From Sphingomonas sp. Leaf242 (GTDB lineage: Bacteria; Pseudomonadota; Alphaproteobacteria; Sphingomonadales; Sphingomonadaceae): 64,000 bases of DNA. The position numbers were made by a program, and so were the translations under genes. The notes beneath the pieces are model-generated. The model was given only the letters and a program-made list of their open reading frames with translations, did no database searches and had not been told where the DNA came from. How positions within the stretch are numbered: position 1 is the first letter of the stretch; every line of letters starts with the position of its first letter. This document shows, in pieces, positions 35,558 to 46,331 of this stretch. The DNA lies in contig NZ_LMLW01000010.1 of the NCBI RefSeq assembly GCF_001422045.1, positions 156,756 to 220,755 of the forward strand, in the 5' to 3' direction.

Positions 35558-35913
35558 GTGAGGCCGTAGTACACGCTTGAAGACGGCATGATCGCGCTCG
35601 GCGCCGCTGCGGTAGTGGCGGACTCGGCGGAGGCTGGCCGACACAGGTGGTGCTCGATCGATGCTCGGATCCGGTCGACGCGTCTTGGTAGCGCTGTAGG
35701 CTTGGAATGCTTCGGTCATGGTTCGACGCTGGCATATCGGGGTGGTGTAGGACAGGCCGCTTTGAGGGGCATCTCGGCGTCAGATGCCTCGCGGCTTGGT
35801 GTGTGGGCGACCCGGTAGGTCATCTGCTTGACCTGTCGTCCCTGCGCGATACCCCGCCGTACTTTGCCTGTTGCCCTCCTCGGCTGTCGCCCCCGAAGCC
35901 AATGCGCCCCCGG

Positions 35914-35993
35914 CCACCCCAGCGAACGCTGGGGCATCCCCGTTTGCTAGCGCTGTGGTCTGACCAGGGAGATCCCAGCTTTCGCTGGGATGA
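35914..35993. repeat. Palindromic repeat pair (CCCAGCGAACGCTGGG type)
   Basis: Hairpins CCCCAGCGAACGCTGGGG and TCCCAGCTTTCGCTGGGA lie about 30 nt apart. First of three consecutive repeat pairs between DUF418 and purL. Confidence 0.75.
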
Positions 35994-36058
35994 CGTAGAG
36001 GGGCAGGTCGCCGCGTCCTACTTGAGCTTGATCGCACGACATCTCTCCGCTCCTTGTC

Positions 36059-36106
36059 CTCCCGCGAAGGCGGGAGCCCAGACTGGGTCCCCGCCTTCGC
36101 GGGGAA
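36059..36106. repeat. Palindromic repeat pair (CCCGCGAAGGCGGGAGCCCAGAC type)
   Basis: CCCGCGAAGGCGGGAGCCCA directly followed by GACTGGGTCCCCGCCTTCGC GGGG. This is the compact form of the element found inside nnrD. Confidence 0.85.
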
Positions 36107-36147
36107 ACATTCTGTGGTTCGTATTCTTGCCTCATCCAGAAGGGCGA

Positions 36148-36251
36148 CCACCCCGGCGAAGGCCGGGGCCCAATTGGGGGGCGATCATGGCTGCGGGCAT
36201 CGCTTCGTTACTGCGGCCATCCCAATTGGGCCCCGGCCTCCGCCGGGGTGG
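36148..36251. repeat. Palindromic repeat pair (CCCCGGCGAAGGCCGGGG type)
   Basis: CCACCCCGGCGAAGGCCGGG + GCCCAATTGGG and inverted CCCAATTGGGCCCCGGCCTC + CGCCGGGGTGG. Third pair in the DUF418-purL gap. No credible gene was seen in 35558-36334. Confidence 0.85.
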
Positions 36252-36334
36252 TTGCTTTGCTTTGATTTGCTTTGCGTTGGGGCGGGGCGGAGCGGGGGCG
36301 ATCTAGCAACGGCAGGCCACCGCGGTCGAACCCA

Positions 36335-38563
<2,229 letters not shown>

Positions 38564-38613
38564 GGGGCGGGCTTTAGCGGGGTGGGGGGCGTCCGTCACC
38601 TGTCGTTGGAAGT

Positions 38614-39201
38614 TTAGGCCTTACGTTCCACGATCCATTTGCATCCGGCTTGAACACCCGCCAGCGTCACGAGGAGCGCGCCGAAACCGAGCCAGGCAAC
38701 TCCCGATCCGTTAAGTGCGTCGTATTTTTCGGCTTGGGTCCATCCGATCCAGACTCCACCGAAAGCCGCTAATGCTAGTTGGCCGTAGCTAATCTTGGAC
38801 AATGCGAGTTGACGCGCTTCAATTCGAGTAAGCGGCTGACCGATTATAGGCCGTCGTGCAAGAGCTCGCATGGGAGCGCCCCAAGCCCAGTAAAAAAACG
38901 CGAAGCAGACGCCGATTATAAATGCAACGCTGATATAGGTCACGGTGTCGCCCAGGGTGCTATGCACATCGGGAACGAATGCGACCATCAGTGCAATCGC
39001 CAAAATGGTCGCTACGATAATGAACCAACTAGAGTATCGTATCCGCTTATGGAAGGTCGCTATGAAGCCATCTCGTTCCAAAGAGCTAACCCGAATGGCT
39101 ACGCCCTTGCTACTCCTTCGGTATGTGTAGTCCGACCCGCAAGGCTCGAACTGATCCGAAAATAGAGCAATTATGCGATCGAAACGTTGCTTACCGAACA
39201 T
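38614..39201 (-). CDS. Hypothetical membrane protein with atypical base composition
   Basis: 195 aa, not recognised. Four hydrophobic segments (about 58-75, 88-108, 139-155, 166-185) suggest a four-span inner-membrane protein with a soluble N-terminus of about 55 residues. Codon use is visibly less GC-biased (many A/T third positions) than in purL and map on either side, pointing to recent acquisition or weak selection. It is 50 nt upstream of purL on the same strand and 45 nt downstream of map. Confidence 0.6.
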   Translation of the reverse strand: MFGKQRFDRIIALFSDQFEPCGSDYTYRRSSKGVAIRVSSLERDGFIATFHKRIRYSSWFIIVATILAIALMVAFVPDVHSTLGDTVTYISVAFIIGVCFAFFYWAWGAPMRALARRPIIGQPLTRIEARQLALSKISYGQLALAAFGGVWIGWTQAEKYDALNGSGVAWLGFGALLVTLAGVQAGCKWIVERKA

Positions 39202-39246
39202 GGAGGGACTGTATCCGTTACAACGGTCGGAGCAACGGCCGATATC

Positions 39247-40074
39247 TCACGAGTAAGGCGGTTGCGTGTAGCCCTTGGGGCTGAGCGTGAAGATGTCACA
39301 TCCCGTTTCCGTAATCCCGATCGAATGCTCGAACTGCGCGGACAGCGAGCGATCGCGCGTCACCGCCGTCCAGCCATCGTCGAGCAGCTTCACGTCGGGG
39401 CGGCCGATGTTGATCATCGGCTCGATCGTGAAGATCATGCCGGGGCGGAGTTCGGGGCCGGTGCCGGGCTTGCCGACATGGACGACTTCGGGGGCGTCGT
39501 GGAACAGTCGGCCGACGCCGTGGCCGCAGAAATCGCGGACCACGCCGTAGCGGTGCTTTTCGGCATGGCGCTGGATCGCGTTGGCGACGTCGCCCATGCG
39601 GTTGCCGGGCTTGGCGTGCTCGATGCCGATCATCAGGCATTCGTAGGTGACTTCGACGAGGCGGCGTGCCTTGATCGGGACGTCGCCGATCAGGTACATC
39701 CGGCTCGTGTCGCCGTGCCAGCCGTCCAGCAAGGGCGTGACGTCGACGTTGACGATATCGCCCGATTTCAGCGTCTTCTCGCTCGGGATGCCGTGGCAGA
39801 CGACATGGTTGATCGAGATGCAGACGCTGTGCGTGTAGCCGCGATAGCCGAGCGTCGCGGGGACGCCGCCGCCAGCGACGATGAAATCGTAGATCAGCCG
39901 GTCGATCTCGGCCGTGGTGACGCCCGGCACCATGTGCGGCACGATCATGTCAAGCGTCTCGGCAGCGAGTTGCCCCGCCTTCATCATGCCGGCGAACGCG
40001 GCGGGGCCGTGCAGCTTGATGGCGCCGGTGCGTGCGTCGGGCTGGTCCGAGGTGACGGTTACATATTCGGTCAT
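39247..40074 (-). CDS. map: Methionine aminopeptidase, type I
   Basis: 275 aa. Removes initiator Met. Metal ligands are visible in NVDVTPLLDGWHGDTSRMYL (two Asp), GHGVGRLFHDAPEV (His), TIEPMI (Glu) and QFEHSIGI (Glu). YRGYTHSVCISINHVVCHGIP is typical. ATG 40074; longer frames overlap the divergent CinA-N gene. Start-to-start distance to that gene is 51 nt. Confidence 0.96.
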   Translation of the reverse strand: MTEYVTVTSDQPDARTGAIKLHGPAAFAGMMKAGQLAAETLDMIVPHMVPGVTTAEIDRLIYDFIVAGGGVPATLGYRGYTHSVCISINHVVCHGIPSEKTLKSGDIVNVDVTPLLDGWHGDTSRMYLIGDVPIKARRLVEVTYECLMIGIEHAKPGNRMGDVANAIQRHAEKHRYGVVRDFCGHGVGRLFHDAPEVVHVGKPGTGPELRPGMIFTIEPMINIGRPDVKLLDDGWTAVTRDRSLSAQFEHSIGITETGCDIFTLSPKGYTQPPYS

Positions 40075-40125
40075 GACGCGCGATATAGCGTGGCGGGCGC
40101 GGTTTTGCGAGGCTATGCGAGGGGC

Positions 40126-40884
40126 ATGGTAGAGGAACGCATCTGGACGGCCGCGCTGACGATCATCGGCGACGAGATCCTGTCGGGCCGCACGCAGGAC
40201 AAGAACGTCGCGCAGATCGCGGCCTGGCTCAACGTGCAGGGCATCCGCTTGGCCGAAGTGCGCGTGGTCGCCGACAGGACCGAGGCGATCGTCGAGGCGG
40301 TCAACATACTGCGCGCGCGCAACGATTACCTGTTCACGACGGGCGGGATCGGGCCGACTCACGACGACATCACGGTGGATGCGATCGCCGAGGCGCTGGG
40401 CGTCGCGGTCGAGCATCATCCGCGGGCGATGGCGGTGCTGGAGGCCTATTATTCAACACGTGGCGGGCTGACCGAGGCGCGCGCAAGGATGGCGCGGGTG
40501 CCGGTCGGCGCGGACCTGATCGACAACAAGGTGTCGGGCGCGCCGGGGATCCGGATCGGTAACATCTTCATCATGGCGGGCGTGCCGCACATTACCGCGG
40601 GGATGCTCGATGCGTTGACGGGCACGCTGGAGGGCGGACGCCCGGTGGTGTCGAAGACGATCGGCTGTTGGGTGGCCGAGAGCGAAGTCGCGGATATCCT
40701 GCGCGAGGCCGAGAAAACGCATGAGGGCGTCGCGATCGGCAGCTACCCGTTCTTCCGCGACGGCAAGACGGGTGCGAACTTCGTGGTGCGGAGTTCGGAC
40801 GAGGCGCTGGTCGATCGCTGCCTCGCCGACCTGACGCGCGATCTCGAAGCGACCGGGCGGACGGTCAGCGCGCAGGCGATCTAA
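40126..40884 (+). CDS. CinA N-terminal (molybdopterin-binding-like) domain protein
   Basis: 252 aa. TIIGDEILSGRTQDKNVAQIA, VVADRTEAIVEAVN and FTTGGIGPTHDDITVDAIAEALG identify the MoCF_biosynth/CinA-N (COG1058) domain. No C-terminal CinA amidase domain is present, so the protein is the short form. The family acts in nucleotide repair (ADP-ribose pyrophosphatase activity) in full-length CinA; the role of the short form is unclear. ATG 40126. Confidence 0.88.
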   Translation: MVEERIWTAALTIIGDEILSGRTQDKNVAQIAAWLNVQGIRLAEVRVVADRTEAIVEAVNILRARNDYLFTTGGIGPTHDDITVDAIAEALGVAVEHHPRAMAVLEAYYSTRGGLTEARARMARVPVGADLIDNKVSGAPGIRIGNIFIMAGVPHITAGMLDALTGTLEGGRPVVSKTIGCWVAESEVADILREAEKTHEGVAIGSYPFFRDGKTGANFVVRSSDEALVDRCLADLTRDLEATGRTVSAQAI

Positions 40885-40896
40885 GGCTATTCGAGT

Positions 40897-41019
40897 ATCC
40901 TCCCCCGCTAGGGGGAGGTGGCGCGTAGCGACGGAGGGGGAGGGGGCGACGACCTCTGGTGCGTGTCCGCCCCCTCCGTCCGGCAAGTGCCGGCCACCTC
41001 CCCCTCGCGGGGGAGGATC
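40897..41019. repeat. Long palindromic intergenic repeat (TCCTCCCCCGCTAGGGGGAGG type)
   Basis: Left arm TCCTCCCCCGCTAGGGGGAG + GTGGCGCGTAGCGACGGAGG; right arm CCTCCGTCCGGCAAGTGCCG + GCCACCTCCCCCTCGCGGGGG. Lies between the convergent CinA-N and HIRAN genes and could end both transcripts. Confidence 0.75.
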
Positions 41020-41031
41020 AGAGGTCGGCGG

Positions 41032-41448
41032 TCATGCGCCCCATTCGGGTCCTTCGGGATCGGGGTAGAAGGCGTCGGGGTCGAACATAGCCACGCGAGA
41101 TCTTGCAGGCGTGGGCGCTTCTGGATCCGGCAAGCTTGGGGCGCCGCCGCCGAAGCGGATGCGGACGTAGCCCATGCTGCCGGTCAGCGCCTGGAAGACC
41201 GCGACATGCTCCTCCTGCTGCATGCGCCGCCCGATCAGCGGCGCGCGTTCGGCCGACAGATATCCCATCTGCACGCCGCGCAGGCTGAAGACGGCTACGG
41301 CGTTGGCGTCGTGCGGGTTCTTGGGTTCGCGCCGCAGGTCGACCGGTTCGCCGGGCGCGCAGAGCAGCAGTTCCATGCGCCGGTTGCTCTTGCTCCGGTC
41401 CGCATTGGGAAAGTCGATGCCGACCACGCTGAGCGTCAGTTCGTCCAT
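41032..41448 (-). CDS. Stand-alone HIRAN-domain protein
   Basis: 138 aa. LTLSVVGIDFPNADRSKSNR, LRREPKNPHDANAVAVFSLR and QMGYLSAERAPLIGRRM form a HIRAN domain (about 3-95), the fold that binds 3'-OH DNA ends in HLTF and Rad5. Here it has no helicase or nuclease attached. The last 40 residues are Pro/Asp-rich and probably unstructured. ATG 41448. It may recognise stalled or damaged DNA; this is inferred from the domain only. Confidence 0.8.
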   Translation of the reverse strand: MDELTLSVVGIDFPNADRSKSNRRMELLLCAPGEPVDLRREPKNPHDANAVAVFSLRGVQMGYLSAERAPLIGRRMQQEEHVAVFQALTGSMGYVRIRFGGGAPSLPDPEAPTPARSRVAMFDPDAFYPDPEGPEWGA

Positions 41449-41591
41449 ACCCTCACCGTAACAGAAAAGCGCTCCGCCGCATGCGCAAAAGGGACTCTTG
41501 CGCCGGTCACGGGCAGCGGATAGAGGCGGGGCATCGGCGCGCTTCACAGCAACCGCCGGTGCCTGACATTACGCGGTAATCTCAAGGCTAT

Positions 41592-41665
41592 GCGGGTGTA
41601 GCTCAATGGTAGAGCTTTTGCTTCCCAAGCAAGTGACGAGGGTTCGATTCCCTTCACCCGCTCCA
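41592..41665 (+). tRNA. tRNA-Gly (anticodon CCC)
   Basis: 74 nt including encoded CCA. Acceptor GCGGGTG/CACCCGC, D arm GCTC-AATGGTA-GAGC, anticodon arm TTTGC-TTCCCAA-GCAAG with anticodon CCC, T arm with GGTTCGATTCC. No duplicated 3' end was seen nearby, so no sign that it serves as an integration site. Confidence 0.97.
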
Positions 41666-41670
41666 CAGCA

Positions 41671-42303
41671 TCACTGCTTCGTTGCGGTCCGTTCGTCGGA
41701 TTCCGGAGCGGTCTCGCCGTTCGACGATTTCGCGAACAGCTTCCAGCCGAGTAGTCCGGCGACGAGCACTCCGACGATGACCCAGGTGAGGTTGCCGAGC
41801 AGGCTCGCGATCGTCTGGACCTGGTCGCTGAACGCGCGGCCAAGCGATACGTAGATCAGCAGCCACAGGAATTCGCCCGCGACGTCGAGCGCGATGAAGC
41901 GCATCCAGGGATATTCGGTGAGGCCGCTGGTCACGTTGATCCACGGTCCGAGCGGCCCGATCAGCCAGCGGCTGAAGAAAATGCCCCAGCCCGCCCATTT
42001 GCGCGAATAGGCCTCCGCCTGCTCGACCTTGTCGGCGCCGCCGATCCGCCGTGTCACCGCCGCGAGCAGCGGGCGCCCGCCGTAGCGACCGAACGCATAG
42101 CCGATCTGGTCGCCGACGATCGCGCCGGTAGCGCCAGCAAACACCACGGGCCAGAATGACAGCTCGCCCTGCGCGACGAACGACCCCATCGCGACCAGTG
42201 TGAGCGAACTCGGGAACGGCATGCCCGCGGCGGCGAGCACCATCGCGCCGAACAGCGCCGGCAGGCCGTAGGTGGTCAGAAGTTCGAGGAGCTGTTCCGT
42301 CAC
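41671..42303 (-). CDS. DedA-family membrane protein
   Basis: 210 aa. DedA/SNARE-associated (VTT) domain: AAGMPFPSSLTLVAMGSFVA, GDQIGYAFGRYGGRPLL, GIFFSRWLIGPLGPWINVTS and EFLWLLIYVSLGRAF. Some family members are undecaprenyl- or other lipid-phosphate translocases. Start GTG 42303 overlaps the upstream gene stop (GTGA). Last gene of a five-gene overlapping operon. Confidence 0.88.
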   Translation of the reverse strand: MTEQLLELLTTYGLPALFGAMVLAAAGMPFPSSLTLVAMGSFVAQGELSFWPVVFAGATGAIVGDQIGYAFGRYGGRPLLAAVTRRIGGADKVEQAEAYSRKWAGWGIFFSRWLIGPLGPWINVTSGLTEYPWMRFIALDVAGEFLWLLIYVSLGRAFSDQVQTIASLLGNLTWVIVGVLVAGLLGWKLFAKSSNGETAPESDERTATKQ

Positions 42304-42680
42304 GGTTTGGGCGACGGCGCAGGCTGGAAAGGCCGCGGCGGCGGGCCGGGCGGCGGGTAGGGCGGGCGCGCGTGGACGATAGCGTAGGTGAGCTTTGCCT
42401 CGACCTGCGTCATCGTCCGGCCGCTCTGCCGCGCGATCCGACCGAGCGTGCGGTGGTCGGGGGCGGGTTGCAGGTTTAGCGCCTGGTGCAGGATATGCGG
42501 CGGCACGTGATAGGAATGCGCGACATAGCCGATCGTCATCCAACGTTCGATCGGCTCGTCACGGTGCGCGTTCCAGTAGATCGCGTCGCTGACGGTGCGG
42601 ACCGCGTGATAGCCGGTAAACGCCACGACGGCGACGAACAGCGCGATCAGGGCTTTGCGCCAGGGGCGGGTGCGGGTCAT
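42300..42680 (-). CDS. Small membrane-anchored protein, unknown
   Basis: 126 aa. N-terminal span (about residues 10-27) after a basic start (MTRTRPWRK), then a soluble part with DEPIERWMTIGYVAHSYHVP, PHILHQALNLQPAPDHRTLG and IARQSGRTMTQVEAKL, ending in a proline-rich tail. No known domain was recognised, though the HILHQALNL...DHRTLGRIA stretch looks like a small helical module. The start overlaps the ArsB/NhaD-like gene (ATGA), the stop overlaps dedA. Confidence 0.7.
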   Translation of the reverse strand: MTRTRPWRKALIALFVAVVAFTGYHAVRTVSDAIYWNAHRDEPIERWMTIGYVAHSYHVPPHILHQALNLQPAPDHRTLGRIARQSGRTMTQVEAKLTYAIVHARPPYPPPGPPPRPFQPAPSPKP

Positions 42681-43927
42681 CCGAGCGCGATACGCGTGCC
42701 GAGCGCGGCGAGCAACGCAAGCGGCATCGCGACCGCGCCGACCTTCAGGAACCGCCAGAAGCCGACATCCTCGCCCTCGCGACGAATCGCCTGCAACCAC
42801 AGGATCGTCGCGAGGCTGCCGGTGATCGACAGGTTCGGGCCGAGGTCGACGCCGATCAGCAGACCGTCGACAATCAGCCGCGGTGGATGCGCCTGTGCGA
42901 CCGCGGTGCTCGCGACGAGGCCGGCGGGGAGGTTGTTCATCAGGTTGGACCCGAAGGCGAGGATCGTCCCCGACACCGCCGCACCGTGCGCGGGATCTAC
43001 CGACAGCGTTCGCAGGTACTGCGCGACCTGCGCGATCACGCCGGTCAGGTCGAGCGCCTCGACCAGCACGAACAGGCCGGCGACGAGCGGCAGTACGCTC
43101 CACGAAATCTCGCGCGCGAGTTTCATCGGCGACGACTTTGCGATCGCCGATACCGCTAGCGTCGTGACGATCCCGGCGATCGCGGTCGGCAGGCCCAGCT
43201 CCATGTCGAGCGCGGAGACGACCAGCAGGATGACTGCGGTCGCGACGATCCCGACGAACGCGGCCTTGCCGCCGGCGGTCAACGGCGTGCGCTCGACATC
43301 GCTGACGCACTCGCCCGTCAGTCGCTTGCGCTCGAGCCAGCGCAGGACAAGGAAGGTGACGAGGATCGAGGCGAGCGACGGCAGCGCGAACGAGGCGAAC
43401 CACTGGCCGAGCGGCGGCATCTTACCCCCGTAGAGCACGAGGTTGGCGGGGTTGGATATCGGCAGCACGAAGCTCGCCGCGTTGGCGATCAGCGCGCAGG
43501 CGAACAACAGCGGCAGCGGGTCCGCCTTCGCCTTCTTCGCCGCCGCATACACCGCCGGGGTCAGCACCACCGCGGTCGCATCGTTGGACAGGAACGTCGT
43601 GGTGACGATTCCCGTGACGTAGACGAGCGCGAACAGGCGCGCGCGCGATCCCTTGGCGTGGATCGCTGCGGTGGCTGCGACCCAGTCGAACAGCCCTTCG
43701 GCGCGCGCGGTCTCGCTCAGCAGCATCATGCCGATCAGGAACAGATAGACGTCCATGCCCTTTTCGACCGCATGCAGCGCCGCGGGGAAGGGCATCAGGC
43801 CGAACAGCAGCAACAGCGCCGCACCGGCGACCGCCCAGATCGCCTCGGGCCAGCGGAACGGCCGCGCGATCACCGCGGCGGTCGAGGCGGCGCAAATTCC
43901 CCAAGTCGCGCCCGTCGCCAGTATCAC
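42677..43927 (-). CDS. ArsB/NhaD-type (SLC13-like) anion or proton-coupled carrier
   Basis: 416 aa, about 11 membrane spans. TTTFLSNDATAVVLTPAV and ANAASFVLPISNPANLVLYG in one half and ILAFGSNLMNNLPAGLVAST and GVDLGPNLSITGSLATILWL in the other are the paired signatures of the ArsB/NhaD ion transporter superfamily. Substrate (arsenite, sodium, carboxylate) cannot be told. No arsR/arsC is present. Start GTG 43927 overlaps the phosphoesterase stop as GTGA. Confidence 0.85.
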   Translation of the reverse strand: MILATGATWGICAASTAAVIARPFRWPEAIWAVAGAALLLLFGLMPFPAALHAVEKGMDVYLFLIGMMLLSETARAEGLFDWVAATAAIHAKGSRARLFALVYVTGIVTTTFLSNDATAVVLTPAVYAAAKKAKADPLPLLFACALIANAASFVLPISNPANLVLYGGKMPPLGQWFASFALPSLASILVTFLVLRWLERKRLTGECVSDVERTPLTAGGKAAFVGIVATAVILLVVSALDMELGLPTAIAGIVTTLAVSAIAKSSPMKLAREISWSVLPLVAGLFVLVEALDLTGVIAQVAQYLRTLSVDPAHGAAVSGTILAFGSNLMNNLPAGLVASTAVAQAHPPRLIVDGLLIGVDLGPNLSITGSLATILWLQAIRREGEDVGFWRFLKVGAVAMPLALLAALGTRIALG

Positions 43928-45045
43928 CAATGCTTTCCATTCTTGTTGGGGCCGAGCCTGGACGCTTCGATACCGTGTTCGGGCCAGGGTCCGATACTGT
44001 GGATATCGCGGCCCGGTGCGATCGGCATGCCGCGGTGGGGAATGTCCTTTTCGCCGCGGACGAGAATGTCGATCACGTCGCGATCCGTGCCGACGGAAAC
44101 TTCCACTCGGTGCAGTCCGGCGTCGAGCGGGACTCGGGTCGTCCAGAATGCAGTGCCGGGAGTCGGGATCATCGGTTGTGCTGCGGCGCCATCGACCGAG
44201 ATCGTGACGGGGTCGGCGGTGGCGCCGAACAGCTTGGCGACGATCTCGACCTCGCCGGGGCGCGGGACCTGCGTCGGATCGGCGGGGCGCGTGACCAGTC
44301 GGAGGTCGGCAGGCGCGACGATCTGGACGAACGGCCAATCGCCGCCGGTTTCCTTGAACCGCCAGCTCGGCACGCGGCCGTGGATCGTCGTGATCGAGAA
44401 GCCGGGCTTGCCATCGCCTTCCTCGATTTCGCCGGTCGAGCGGGTCGCGCCGTAGATGACGCGGCCGTCGTTGAGCAGTTCGTTGTAATGCGTGTGGCCG
44501 GTGTCGACGAACGCGACCCGCGCGTCGGCCAGCGTGCGGGCGATGTCCTCGCCATCGGCGGCGAGATCGCCGGGATAGGCGTGCATGAAGACGACCGGGG
44601 TCTGGCCCTCGGCTTCGGCTCGCGCGAGTTCTTCGAGCAGGCGGTTGCGGTGGTGCATCGTCAGCCTGAAGTCGGGACCGCCCGCACCGGCCGAAATGAT
44701 GTCGAGAAAGATGCAGCGATGGCCGGCGATGACCTCCGCCTCGGGTCGGTTGGCCTCGGGGAACGCGGCCTCGTAATTGGCGAGATCGCCGAGCTCGAAA
44801 TCATGATCGCCGGGGATGACGCGGTAGGGGAGCGACAGCGGCGCGAGCGTGTCGGTGATGACGCGGTATTGCTCGGCGGTCGCGTGGTTCGCGTTGTCGC
44901 CGGGCAGATAGACGAAATCGGCGGCGTCGCCGATATGCGCGTTGATCTCGGCGACGATCGCGGCGAGCCGGTCACGGCTCTGCCAGCCGTTCGCCTCGTC
45001 CATGTGGAGATCGCCGATATGGACCCAGGTGAGCGAGGGCGTCAT
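43924..45045 (-). CDS. Calcineurin-like metallophosphoesterase
   Basis: 373 aa. Complete metal-binding set: HIGDLHMD, YLPGDNANH, VIPGDHDF, FMHAYPGD and DTGHTHYNE. The C-terminal third (about 255-373) is a beta-rich extra domain with weak similarity to immunoglobulin-like folds. No signal peptide, so it is cytoplasmic. It overlaps the MFS gene and the carrier gene by 4 nt each, which suggests that all three work together, but the substrate is unknown. Confidence 0.88.
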   Translation of the reverse strand: MTPSLTWVHIGDLHMDEANGWQSRDRLAAIVAEINAHIGDAADFVYLPGDNANHATAEQYRVITDTLAPLSLPYRVIPGDHDFELGDLANYEAAFPEANRPEAEVIAGHRCIFLDIISAGAGGPDFRLTMHHRNRLLEELARAEAEGQTPVVFMHAYPGDLAADGEDIARTLADARVAFVDTGHTHYNELLNDGRVIYGATRSTGEIEEGDGKPGFSITTIHGRVPSWRFKETGGDWPFVQIVAPADLRLVTRPADPTQVPRPGEVEIVAKLFGATADPVTISVDGAAAQPMIPTPGTAFWTTRVPLDAGLHRVEVSVGTDRDVIDILVRGEKDIPHRGMPIAPGRDIHSIGPWPEHGIEASRLGPNKNGKHW

Positions 45046-46331
45046 GCGGTTTGTTCCTTATGCTGCGACCTCGATCCCGAACAGGCGGGGCGTAAGGTTC
45101 CGGCGAACCCGACCCAGAGGGCGACGCTGACGATCGCGAAGCTGCCGAGGATATAGAAGGCGATGTTGTAGCCGAGTTCCTGCGCAAGCCAGCCGCCGAT
45201 CGCCGGGCTGAGCGAGGCGCCGACACCCTGCACGGTCATCACCGCACCCTGACCGACGTTCACGCGGCCGGTGCCGTCGAGCAGGCACGCCACGAGTCCC
45301 GGCACCGCGACGCTCTGCAATCCCGCGCCGATCCCGTCGAGCGCCTGGACTGGCCAGACGCCCCAATGTTCGATGAAAGTCCCGGCGAGGAACCCGCGCA
45401 ATGGCAGCGCGGCGAACGAGATCAGCAGCACCAGCCAATAGCCCTTGCCCGCTGACATCCGCATCGCCAGCAACGACGCGACGATCATCACCGCCTGCGC
45501 GACAACGACGGTCTCGGCAGTGAAGAGCGCGGCGTTGCCCTCGCCCGCACCGACCACCGCCAGTCCGTACAGCGGCAGCATCGCACCGTTGCCGAGATGG
45601 AAGCAGGCAAGCGCCGCCGCCAGGATCAGCATCGGCTTGTTGCGGAGCAGGGCCTTGAAGCCTTCCGCCTTGCCGCCTTCTCTCTCGCTACCGGTATCGT
45701 CGTCGGCAGCTTCGAGACCCCGCGCGGCGCGGTGGTCGATCGCCCTTTCGGGGATCATCAGCACGCTGGTAATCGCAAGCATGCCGAAGACCGCGGCGAG
45801 ATAGAAGATTGCAGGCATGCCGAATTTCCAGCCGAGATAGCCGGACAGTCCCGCGCCGATCATGTTGCCGGCGTGGTTCCAGGCCTGGTTGCGGCCGTTC
45901 TGCGCGTTGAAGCCGCGCTGGCGGACGACGCCGAGCGTCATGCCCGCCACCGCGGGGCCGATCGCGGCGCCGGCGATCGCGGTCGCGACCTGGCTGATGG
46001 TGACGACCCAGGCGGATTGCGACAGCAGGATCAGGAACGACGCCATCACCGTGCAAATGCCGGTGACGATGACCACCATTCGCTTCTTCTCGGTGTGATC
46101 GATGAAGGCGCCCGCCGGGACCGTCATGATCATCCCGGCGACGCCGCCCGCGGTCATCACCGTGCCGATCGGACCGGTCGACCAGCCGCGCTGCTGGAGG
46201 AACACGCCGAGGAATGGCCCGATCCCCGCCTGCATGTCCGCCATGAAGAAATTGAGCGATTGGAGCGCCGTCTTCGCGCGACGGGCATCGCTTTGCCGTT
46301 CGCCGGACGGCGTTAGCGCCTTGCTTGCCAT
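45042..46331 (-). CDS. MFS transporter
   Basis: 429 aa, 12 predicted spans. SLNFFMADMQAGIGPFLGVF opens the first span; the cytoplasmic loop after span 2 reads GAFIDHTEKKRMVV. A charged loop near the middle (EAADDDTGSEREGGKAEG) joins the two halves. Substrate unknown. First gene of the overlapping operon; ATG 46331 preferred over 46349. Confidence 0.85.
   Translation of the reverse strand: MASKALTPSGERQSDARRAKTALQSLNFFMADMQAGIGPFLGVFLQQRGWSTGPIGTVMTAGGVAGMIMTVPAGAFIDHTEKKRMVVIVTGICTVMASFLILLSQSAWVVTISQVATAIAGAAIGPAVAGMTLGVVRQRGFNAQNGRNQAWNHAGNMIGAGLSGYLGWKFGMPAIFYLAAVFGMLAITSVLMIPERAIDHRAARGLEAADDDTGSEREGGKAEGFKALLRNKPMLILAAALACFHLGNGAMLPLYGLAVVGAGEGNAALFTAETVVVAQAVMIVASLLAMRMSAGKGYWLVLLISFAALPLRGFLAGTFIEHWGVWPVQALDGIGAGLQSVAVPGLVACLLDGTGRVNVGQGAVMTVQGVGASLSPAIGGWLAQELGYNIAFYILGSFAIVSVALWVGFAGTLRPACSGSRSQHKEQTA

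Noticed and set aside
33724..35589. 621-codon minus-strand frame covering bfr, bfd and DUF418
   Set aside because: It runs in the wrong frame through three clear genes; the real products are Bfr, Bfd and the DUF418 protein.
38614..39201. Toxin-antitoxin or phage-defence membrane effector
   Set aside because: The protein has four spans and odd composition, but there is no partner gene or known effector domain.
41592..41665. tRNA-Gly as a phage or island attachment site
   Set aside because: No repeated 3' end of the tRNA and no integrase were found in the window.
42677..43927. Arsenite-resistance operon
   Set aside because: The carrier is ArsB/NhaD-like, but arsR, arsC and arsH are absent, so an arsenic role cannot be claimed.
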